Shown here piece after piece: positions 1 through 5,261 of a stretch of DNA of 15,967 nucleotides. The notes beneath the pieces are model-generated. The model made no database searches and was not told the DNA's origin. It saw nothing but the letters and a program-made list of their open reading frames with translations. Position 1 is the stretch's first letter. Each line of letters starts with the position of its first letter. This DNA comes from F23-B02 sp963632825 (GTDB taxonomy: Bacteria; Bacillota; Clostridia; Oscillospirales; Oscillospiraceae), in contig CAVGWF010000064.1 in the NCBI GenBank assembly GCA_963632825.1, positions 1 to 15,967 of the forward strand, given 5' to 3'. The position numbers were made by a program, and so were the translations under genes.

Positions 1-36
1 GCTGTATCGTTTGTTCTTGTCTCTCTTTCTTGGCAT
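1..36 (-). CDS. 5' end of a minus-strand gene of unknown function (partial)
   Basis: Reading leftward, an ATG at 36-34 opens a frame that stays open to the window edge and gives MPRKRDKNKRYS, a very basic N-terminus. An AAGGGG ribosome binding site lies nine bases upstream. It sits inside the 3' arm of a strong inverted repeat (41-52/92-103), so ribosome access may be controlled by RNA structure. Only 12 codons are visible. I do not recognise the protein, and the call rests on the start codon, the ribosome binding site and the strongly basic composition. It would be transcribed divergently from the SH3-like gene to its right. Confidence 0.3.
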   Translation of the reverse strand, partial: MPRKRDKNKRYS

Positions 37-40
37 AATA

Positions 41-103
41 ATAGTCCCCTTATTGCAGTCTCGAAATTTTTGCTTTTTCGAGTGCCTGCTCTAAGGGGAC
101 TAT
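41..103 (-). promoter_or_regulatory. Nested leader hairpin covering a ribosome binding site
   Basis: Bases 41-52 and 92-103 form a perfect 12-bp inverted repeat (ATAGTCCCCTTA / TAAGGGGACTAT). Inside it, GCAG 55-58 can pair with CTGC 86-89, and CTCGAAA 60-66 pairs with TTTCGAG 76-82. The result is one long nested stem. There is no U-tract at either end, so it is not a standard intrinsic terminator. In the minus-strand transcript the 3' arm contains the AAGGGG site of the gene starting at 36, which suggests translational control. A palindromic repeat or a DNA-level operator cannot be excluded. Confidence 0.5.
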
Positions 104-186
104 ATCGGTTTTCCCGTGTGAGATATATATGTTTTTTGTGATTTCGCCTCCTTAACAAAATAACACTTTCCTTTTTGACATCTATA

Positions 187-195
187 TGCTATACT
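187..195 (+). promoter_or_regulatory. Extended -10 promoter for the SH3-like gene
   Basis: TGcTATACT at 187-195 matches an extended -10 element (TGn then TATACT, five of six to consensus). No good -35 is present at 17-bp spacing. The TTGACA at 175-180 is only 9 bp from this -10 and cannot pair with it. Initiation near 202 would give a leader of about 30 bases before the ATG at 233. Confidence 0.45.
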
Positions 196-232
196 GCGGG
201 TGTTTGTGCTGAGGCGCAGGAGGCGTTGTTAT

Positions 233-862
233 ATGAAAAAGAAGCTGATTTTTTTGGTCGCGGCACTGATATTGACGGCTGTACTGCCGTTTGCGGCGAG
301 CGCTGAACTTGGAATAAAGCCCGTGGCCGACCCTTGGGACGACCCGAACAATCTCATAAAGGACGGCGGCGTTTACACGGCATATAACGAGGACGGTTAT
401 GTGGTCGCATGGGAAACACCCGAGTGCGATGTAAACGGCAAATATATGCTCATAAAAAACGACACTCAGCTGAAGGTTGAATACCGTGTCAGCTATATGG
501 GCGATGTCCCTTGGGGACATATCGTCGTAAGCGCGTCAGGTGATGATGAGGAATTCAGCGGCTGGGTGCTCATGAGCGACCTTCTCGATTCCGATGGTAA
601 GCCGGCGGCGGTCGCACCTGTCAAGGTGCCCGAGCATCCCATGATAGCCGATCCGAAGCCCGACCCCACCCCGGCAGAGAGCGATGACCCCGAAGCCTCT
701 CCGACTCCCACGGTGCCGGCGCGCCCGGAGCAGGCGATAAACATAAACAACACATACAATGCCGCCATTGTGTATACATCCGTCGCAATCGCGGCAGCCG
801 CGATCGCGTTCGCGGTGCTCGTTCTCGTTAAACATAAGGCACTTAACAAAAAAGGCGAATGA
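233..862 (+). CDS. Secreted, membrane-anchored SH3-like domain protein
   Basis: The start is the ATG at 233, because AGGAGG at 218-223 lies nine bases upstream and the protein then opens with a clean signal peptide. A longer GTG start at 200 would add an arginine-rich stretch and sit almost on the transcription start. Of 209 residues, 1-24 are the signal peptide (lysines, hydrophobic core, AASA before Glu25). Residues about 30-120 form a small beta-rich domain with the character of a bacterial SH3-like fold (GGVYTAYNEDGYVVAWETP near the start, WGHIVV and FSGWVLMSDLL near the end). Residues 125-168 are a Pro/Asp/Thr-rich linker, 177-199 a transmembrane helix, and the tail is basic. The domain would face outside, perhaps binding cell wall or a partner. 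The SH3 assignment is by pattern only. It is a single-gene unit. Confidence 0.75.
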   Translation: MKKKLIFLVAALILTAVLPFAASAELGIKPVADPWDDPNNLIKDGGVYTAYNEDGYVVAWETPECDVNGKYMLIKNDTQLKVEYRVSYMGDVPWGHIVVSASGDDEEFSGWVLMSDLLDSDGKPAAVAPVKVPEHPMIADPKPDPTPAESDDPEASPTPTVPARPEQAININNTYNAAIVYTSVAIAAAAIAFAVLVLVKHKALNKKGE

Positions 863-889
863 TCCTGAAATATTATAAAATCAAAAACC

Positions 890-916
890 TTAGCACTCTG
901 ATGACTTGAGTGCTAA
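890..916 (+). promoter_or_regulatory. CIRCE operator (HrcA binding site) upstream of hsp20
   Basis: TTAGCACTC at 890-898, nine bases, then GAGTGCTAA at 908-916 is the exact CIRCE consensus with its exact spacing. The dyad extends further on both sides, so the arms are 14 bp (885-898/908-921). CIRCE is the operator of the heat-shock repressor HrcA and normally controls groESL and dnaK operons. Here it precedes an Hsp20 gene by about 130 bases. A TATAAA at 874-879 just upstream could be a -10 placing CIRCE at the transcript start. The stem might also end transcription of the preceding gene, but a strong U-tract is lacking. Confidence 0.9.
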
Positions 917-951
917 GGTTTACAATTTGTTAATATAAAACACTATTTTTG

Positions 952-979
952 TTCACAATTATGTAGTATTTTATATACA
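952..979 (+). promoter_or_regulatory. Candidate promoter for hsp20
   Basis: TTCACA at 952-957 (five of six to TTGACA) is followed after 16 bp by TATACA at 974-979. An overlapping alternative is TTGTTC 949-954, 17 bp, TATATA 972-977. This places CIRCE about 35 bp upstream of the -35, which is unusual. The other candidate, a TATAAA at 874-879 without a clear -35, would put CIRCE in the usual place. Both remain open. Confidence 0.3.
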
Positions 980-1047
980 ACAAGAAACGAGAGTTATAAA
1001 TCAACTAACGGATTTAGAGCTCTCCTCAAAAAATGGAGGTATTAATT

Positions 1048-1479
1048 ATGTTTGAACTTACACCTTTCGGCTATCGCCGTGTTGCATCCTATAATCCTTT
1101 CCGTGAGCTTGAGGAAATGTCCCACAGCTTCTGGAACGACGCTGAGGTCAGCGGTTTCCGCACCGACATTAAAAAGCAGGACGGCAAGTATGTCCTTGAG
1201 GCAGAGCTGCCCGGCTTCAAAAAGGAAGACATCAACATCGACATCGACAAGGATTGCCTGACAATCTCCGCGGAACGCAAGTCCGAGGAGAACGAAGAAA
1301 AGAAAGAGAACGGCTTTGTGCGCCGCGAGCGTTACTATGGCTCGTTCAGCCGCAGCTTCAATATCAAGGGTATTGATACCGATGCCATCACCGCCGAGTA
1401 TAACGACGGCGTTCTGACCCTCACCATGCCGGAGAAGACACCCGAGGTTCCTGCGGCAAGACGCCTTGAGATCAAATGA
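1048..1479 (+). CDS. hsp20: Hsp20 / alpha-crystallin small heat-shock protein
   Basis: This is an ATP-independent holdase that binds unfolding proteins in the cytoplasm as large oligomers. The ATG at 1048 is chosen because GGAGG at 1035-1039 lies eight bases upstream. An in-frame ATG at 1033 would overlap that site. The 143 residues fit the family. Residues 1-36 are the variable N-terminal arm with PF and W residues. Residues about 37-132 are the alpha-crystallin domain (GKYVLEAELPGFKKEDINI, then an acidic-basic loop EENEEKKENGFVRRERYYG, then YNDGVLTLTMPEK at 118-130). The C-terminal Leu-Glu-Ile at 140-142 resembles the IxI oligomerisation motif. CIRCE lies upstream and a strong terminator follows, so it is a single-gene heat-shock unit. 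CCTC at 1024-1027 can pair with the ribosome binding site. Confidence 0.93.
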   Translation: MFELTPFGYRRVASYNPFRELEEMSHSFWNDAEVSGFRTDIKKQDGKYVLEAELPGFKKEDINIDIDKDCLTISAERKSEENEEKKENGFVRRERYYGSFSRSFNIKGIDTDAITAEYNDGVLTLTMPEKTPEVPAARRLEIK

Positions 1480-1546
1480 TCCCAAGCAATAACTAAGCAG
1501 ATCAGATGGTTTTCTTTCATCCTCTCTCTTCCCAATAACCCATAAA

Positions 1547-1584
1547 AAACAAAGGCTCAGCGCAAGCTGAGCCTTTGTTTTTTT
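1547..1584 (+). terminator. Intrinsic terminator of hsp20
   Basis: A perfect 14-bp stem (1547-1560 with 1567-1580, core CAAAGGCTCAG/CTGAGCCTTTG) and a six-base loop run into a T-tract ending at 1584. It is a strong Rho-independent terminator. The A-run on the left side means it could also work leftward. Confidence 0.92.
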
Positions 1585-1589
1585 AGACT

Positions 1590-1793
1590 TCACCAAAGCT
1601 CTGTATCTGTGTCGACCGCGGGGCCCTGCACGAGCGTGTCAATATTCGGCTTAGTGCCGCGTCAAGCCTTCCAATTGTCGTTTGCACCGTTTCCGGGAGC
1701 CCTTGAGCCCGAGCCGGCATCAATTCCCGCACTCAAGTCCGCCGCATTCGGGGCAGCCACTACAGCCTGGACCGATGTTCCTTCTTGTGTTTA
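1590..1793 (-). other. Gene-poor stretch with a possible decayed minus-strand reading frame
   Basis: The interval from the hsp20 stop to the TIR gene (1480-1948) holds the hsp20 terminator and the TIR promoter but no convincing gene. On the minus strand, one frame is open from a TAA at 1793-1791 to a TGA at 1592-1590, broken only by one in-frame TGA at 1664-1662. It reads like a Gly/Ala/Asp-rich protein tail before that stop (SAGIDAGSGSRAPGNGANDN) and continues coding-like after it. No ATG or ribosome binding site is visible. It could be a remnant of a degraded gene or chance in GC-rich DNA. A plus-strand frame at 1609-1881 has no ribosome binding site and overlaps the downstream promoter region. 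Confidence 0.2.
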
Positions 1794-1892
1794 TAAGAAC
1801 CTAACCGTAATCCATGCTCTTTACCTCAATCCTCAGTCCGGGAATTTTATCATTTTACCGGAGTGGAGCCAATCGCTTTAACAGAATGGTAA

Positions 1893-1928
1893 TTGCATTT
1901 TGTACCGAACGATATTATAATCGGTACA
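1893..1928 (+). promoter_or_regulatory. TIR gene promoter with a dyad flanking the -10
   Basis: TTGCAT 1893-1898, a 17-bp spacer, and a perfect TATAAT at 1916-1921. The -10 lies in the spacer of a perfect inverted repeat: TGTACCGA 1901-1908 and TCGGTACA 1921-1928, half-site centres 20 bp apart. The right arm covers the predicted transcription start near 1928. A dyad two helical turns apart across the -10 is what a dimeric repressor operator looks like. No regulator gene is adjacent. Confidence 0.6.
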
Positions 1929-1948
1929 TCACGGAAATGGAGACAATA

Positions 1949-3490
1949 ATGAAGGATTTTGAATACTTTAAGCCGTATGAGGGCGATAAACCGTATATTT
2001 TCATAAGCTATGCCCACGCCGACGATGACGAGGTCCTGCCGATAATAGCGGATATGCACCGGCGCGGCTATAACATCTGGTACGATGAGGGGATAGAGGT
2101 GGGCAGCGAGTGGCAGGAGTGCATAGCCTCGCATCTTGCCGATGCGCACCTTGTCGTTGCTTTTATCTCGAATGCGTATATGCGCTCGGATAACTGCCGC
2201 AGGGAGATGCACTATGCGCAGTCAAAGAGAATAAAGACGATAAATATTTTCATTGAGGATACTGCGCTCACTCCGGGCATGGAGCTTCAGATAGGCAATA
2301 TATTTGCCCTTATGAAATATACATACCCAAGTGACGAGTATTTTTACGATAAGCTCTATGGAGCACCGCTTCTGAACAGCGAAAACTTTGCCGAGCGTGA
2401 GGAGAGAGTGGCTTCCAAGCCGCCTAAGGCGTCCAAAAAACCGAAAAAAGAAAAGAAAAAGACCGGAAAGGTCAAAAAGATAGCCCGCTGGTCCATAGCG
2501 GTCGCCGTGTTCGGAGTGCTGGTCGCGGCGCTCATTGTCGGTTACTTCACCGGTTATCTCGAACGGCTTACAACGAAAACGACCGAGGTGGAGAACCTGC
2601 CGGACGAAACCGTCTGCAGCTTCAAAAACGATGTGTTCGAGCGGGCTGCGAGGGAGTATACAGGAAAGTCGGAGGGCGATATAACGGTCGGTGAGCTCAA
2701 GGGCATGACGGAGCTTTATATCGTCGGCAATGAGTACAGCCTGAGTCAGCCGACTGCCGGAGTAGGTGAGGTCACTCAGAGCGATAAGAGCGCCGATTAC
2801 ACCGATTGGCAGGGAAACACCCGCACAGTAACGCTCGGCAGCATTACGGATCTGTCCGACCTTGCGTATTTCACGGGACTCAAGACGCTGTGGATACAGT
2901 ACCAGAGCCTTGGCGGACTTGATACAATGCCTGCCGTTTCCCTGACGAGCCTTAATCTTGACGGCAGCCGCGTCTCAAGTCTCAGCGGGATAGGGAACCT
3001 GCCGGAGCTGAGACAGATAAGTGCAAACTGCACATCGCTGAACTCGTTCGGGGACCTTAACAAGTGCCAGAAGCTGACGCACGCCTCGTTTAAGGGCGCG
3101 GCCTGCACCGACTTTTCGGTGTTCAAGCCTCTTGTGAATATCCAGAGCATTGCGTTTTCAAACTGCTCGCTGTCGGACATATCCCAAGCACTTGATATGA
3201 GTTCACTGCGAACTGTGCGCCTTTATAACTGCAATCTTACGGGCAGCTTTTTTAAATCGTTTGACAGGGAACGCGGAATAACCGAGCTTGAGCTGGTAGA
3301 CTGCACGCTGAGCACCACCGCCGGACTCGACGGCTTTACAGGGCTTACGCTGCTGCGTATAACCGGAACGCGCGGCGCGCCCGACTGGTCGGCGCTGTCC
3401 CGGTTAACGGCGTTGAAAACCGTTTACATCGACGCAGGACTTGAGGACAGCATCGCTCAGGACGGCAGCTATGAAATTATAGTAGAATGA
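1949..3490 (+). CDS. TIR domain - transmembrane helix - leucine-rich repeat protein
   Basis: The ATG at 1949 is chosen because GGAG at 1939-1942 precedes it by six bases and the promoter at 1893-1921 would start RNA near 1928. The frame is open back to 1814 but cannot be transcribed that far. The protein has 513 residues. Residues 15-145 are a TIR domain: YIFISYAHADDDE (strand A/box 1), a BB-loop-like DEGIEVGSEW at 46-55, and SDNCRREM at 80-87, whose Glu86 sits where NAD-cleaving TIR domains carry their catalytic glutamate. A Lys-rich stretch (157-178) leads into one transmembrane helix (about 180-203), so the TIR is inside. Residues 217-250 resemble the N-cap before bacterial LRRs (F..DVFERAAREYTGK..GDITVGEL). 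Residues 250-500 are about eight internalin-type repeats, predicted outside. The role is unknown: a surface sensor driving TIR enzymatic or scaffold output is inferred. Confidence 0.88.
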   Translation: MKDFEYFKPYEGDKPYIFISYAHADDDEVLPIIADMHRRGYNIWYDEGIEVGSEWQECIASHLADAHLVVAFISNAYMRSDNCRREMHYAQSKRIKTINIFIEDTALTPGMELQIGNIFALMKYTYPSDEYFYDKLYGAPLLNSENFAEREERVASKPPKASKKPKKEKKKTGKVKKIARWSIAVAVFGVLVAALIVGYFTGYLERLTTKTTEVENLPDETVCSFKNDVFERAAREYTGKSEGDITVGELKGMTELYIVGNEYSLSQPTAGVGEVTQSDKSADYTDWQGNTRTVTLGSITDLSDLAYFTGLKTLWIQYQSLGGLDTMPAVSLTSLNLDGSRVSSLSGIGNLPELRQISANCTSLNSFGDLNKCQKLTHASFKGAACTDFSVFKPLVNIQSIAFSNCSLSDISQALDMSSLRTVRLYNCNLTGSFFKSFDRERGITELELVDCTLSTTAGLDGFTGLTLLRITGTRGAPDWSALSRLTALKTVYIDAGLEDSIAQDGSYEIIVE

Positions 3491-3512
3491 ACAAAAATTA
3501 ATAAAACGAATT

Positions 3513-3550
3513 AAAAGATATCGGAACACCTTGTGCTCCGATATCTTTTT
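3513..3550. terminator. Terminator after the TIR-LRR gene
   Basis: A 13-bp perfect stem (AAAAGATATCGGA 3513-3525 with TCCGATATCTTTT 3537-3549) has a short inner CAC/GTG pairing in the loop and ends in T5. The A-rich left arm makes it able to act in both directions. It isolates the TIR gene from the downstream transporter. Confidence 0.88.
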
Positions 3551-3664
3551 CAGGTGCGCCCGTCGTCTGTATCGGCATAAGCGTTCCGACCGCCGAAATG
3601 ACAACACAGACCAAAAGCGCAAATTCCGGTGTTGAGATATCCGGCAGAAGTCCGTCCATATGGC

Positions 3665-3693
3665 TTGCCTTTTTGTGCAAGCATGACTATAAT
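3665..3693 (+). promoter_or_regulatory. Promoter of the AGCS symporter
   Basis: TTGCCT 3665-3670 (four of six), a 17-bp spacer and a perfect TATAAT at 3688-3693. Initiation near 3700 gives a leader of about 45 bases. It rules out the longer open frame that begins at 3598 as the translation start. Confidence 0.7.
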
Positions 3694-3744
3694 ATAAACA
3701 TCGCGAAAAAAACAACAAATCATTTTCACAAAGGAAGAGAAAAC

Positions 3745-5166
3745 ATGATCGAACAAATCCACGGCGTGATAAACGCCATCAGCGGGTTTCTTTACCAGCC
3801 GTACATAGTTCCGCTTCTGCTCGTTGCAGCGGGGCTGTATTTTACCGCACGCACGGGTCTGCTTCAGGTAAGACTGTTCGGAGAGTCTATAAAGGTAGTC
3901 GGCGAAAAACCGAAGGATGCCAAGTCGGTCTCCTCGTTTGGGGCGCTGATGGTATCCACGGCCTCCCGTGTCGGTACCGGCAATATCATAGGTGTTTCCA
4001 CCGCAATATGCACCGGCGGCTTCGGCGCTATCTTCTGGATGTGGATAACCGCCATACTCGGCGGCGCGTCCGCTTTCGTCGAATCCACACTTGCACAGAT
4101 ATACAAGAAGAGGGATGCCGACGGTACCTACTACGGAGGACCGTCCTACTATATGCAGGAGGCACTGAAGCAGCGCTGGCTCGGCGTTGTGTTTGCCGTC
4201 ATACTCATCTTGACCTATGTCGTAGGCTATAATATGCTTGCTTCGTTCAACACTCAGGATACCTTCAAGACATTCGGCTTTTATGATGCATCCAGAACAC
4301 CGCTCATTATCGGCGCAATACTTGCCGTGCTGTTTGCAGCGTGCGTTCTCGGCGGAGGCAAGCGCCTTACCAATATTACCGGCGTTCTCGTTCCCGTAAT
4401 GGGGCTGCTGTATATAATCGTATCACTTGTTGTTGTCGTTATGAATATTGATGCATTTCCAACCGTTATAAGGAATATTTTTGCCTCGGCGTTTGACTTT
4501 AAGGCTATATTCGGCGGCTTTGCGGGCTCCTGCATGATGTGGGGCATAAAGCGCGGACTTTACTCCAATGAGGCCGGCATGGGCTCGGCTCCCAACGCTG
4601 CGGCTTCTGCCGACGTGTCTCATCCCGTAAAGCAGGGGCTCGTGCAGATGCTCTCCGTTTTCATCGACACGCTGCTTATCTGCACCGCTACCGCCTTCAT
4701 GTGCATGTGCGCAAATCCTGAGGGTCTCAGCCCCGACGCTGCCGGTGCGGCATATGTCCAGACCTCGATGCAGATGGCGCTCGGTGACTTCGGACCGGTG
4801 TTTATTGCCGCTGCCATGAGCCTGTTTGCATTTACTACCCTCATCGGGAATTACTATTACACCGAGGGCTGCCTTAAATTCATTCTCAAGCGCAGTCCGA
4901 GCAAGACCTTCATGCTCATATTCCGCCTTGCCGCAACCGCACTGGTCTTTATAGGCGCGCTGCTGTCGGCAGGCATCGTTTGGGATACTGCGGATATGCT
5001 TCAGGCCTTTATGGTAATAATAAATGTTCCCGTAATAATCATCATCGCAAAGCCCGCGCTTGCCGCTCTGAAGGATTATACGAGCCAGCGTAAGCATGGC
5101 AAGGATCCCGTGTTCAAGGCGGCCTCCATCGGACTCGACGGCAAAACCGATTGCTGGGAAGACTGA
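3745..5166 (+). CDS. Sodium:alanine/glycine symporter (AGCS family)
   Basis: It imports alanine or glycine with sodium across the cytoplasmic membrane. The start is the ATG at 3745, preceded by AGGAAG at 3732-3737 and lying downstream of the promoter. The 473 residues match the family. Visible family features are FGALMVSTASRVGTGNIIGV near residues 65-84, GGPSYYMQ at 131-138, and the diagnostic GIKRGLYSNEAGMGSAPNAA around 267-286, followed by further hydrophobic helices (about 10-11 in all). The last 25 residues are a polar cytoplasmic tail. The substrate, alanine versus glycine, cannot be set from the sequence. It is a single-gene unit between its own promoter and a terminator, with no amino-acid catabolic gene beside it. 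Confidence 0.94.
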   Translation: MIEQIHGVINAISGFLYQPYIVPLLLVAAGLYFTARTGLLQVRLFGESIKVVGEKPKDAKSVSSFGALMVSTASRVGTGNIIGVSTAICTGGFGAIFWMWITAILGGASAFVESTLAQIYKKRDADGTYYGGPSYYMQEALKQRWLGVVFAVILILTYVVGYNMLASFNTQDTFKTFGFYDASRTPLIIGAILAVLFAACVLGGGKRLTNITGVLVPVMGLLYIIVSLVVVVMNIDAFPTVIRNIFASAFDFKAIFGGFAGSCMMWGIKRGLYSNEAGMGSAPNAAASADVSHPVKQGLVQMLSVFIDTLLICTATAFMCMCANPEGLSPDAAGAAYVQTSMQMALGDFGPVFIAAAMSLFAFTTLIGNYYYTEGCLKFILKRSPSKTFMLIFRLAATALVFIGALLSAGIVWDTADMLQAFMVIINVPVIIIIAKPALAALKDYTSQRKHGKDPVFKAASIGLDGKTDCWED

Positions 5167-5227
5167 GCATAAATGAAATGAAAAAATTTAAACGCACTGC
5201 ATTAACCGACAGCGCGTCTGCACGCCT

Positions 5228-5259
5228 AAGAGCTCACGGCATCCGCCGTGAGCTCTTTA
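5228..5259. terminator. Terminator shared by the AGCS gene and the glg operon
   Basis: A perfect 13-bp stem (AAGAGCTCACGGC 5228-5240 with GCCGTGAGCTCTT 5245-5257), a four-base loop and a short T-tract on the plus side. It lies between two convergent genes. The U-tract in the minus direction is weak, so for the glycogen operon the evidence is position rather than sequence. Confidence 0.8.
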
Positions 5260-5261
5260 TA

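Noticed and set aside
175..195. TTGACA with TATACT as a full promoter
   Set aside because: The spacer is only 9 bp; the -10 is kept as an extended -10 element instead.
885..921. Reading the 14-bp stem after the SH3-like gene as a plain terminator
   Set aside because: The sequence and nine-base spacing match CIRCE exactly and the following bases (ACAATTTG) are not a U-tract; a secondary termination role remains possible.
1609..1881. Plus-strand 90-codon frame between hsp20 and the TIR gene
   Set aside because: It starts right after the hsp20 terminator with a GTG and no promoter or ribosome binding site. Its Ser/Thr/Pro/Ala-rich composition looks like the reverse strand of coding DNA.
1814..1948. 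N-terminal extension of the TIR protein to 1814
   Set aside because: A perfect TATAAT at 1916-1921 and a ribosome binding site before 1949 place transcription and translation starts downstream.
3498..3659. Minus-strand frame for a 53-residue protein with one hydrophobic helix
   Set aside because: It has only a weak ribosome binding site, its 3' third runs through the terminator hairpin of the TIR gene, and it overlaps the approach to the AGCS promoter. The composition is tempting, but nothing else supports it.
4423..5097. Minus-strand 224-codon frame
   Set aside because: Antisense shadow of the AGCS symporter gene; His/Arg-rich composition typical of reversed membrane-protein codons.
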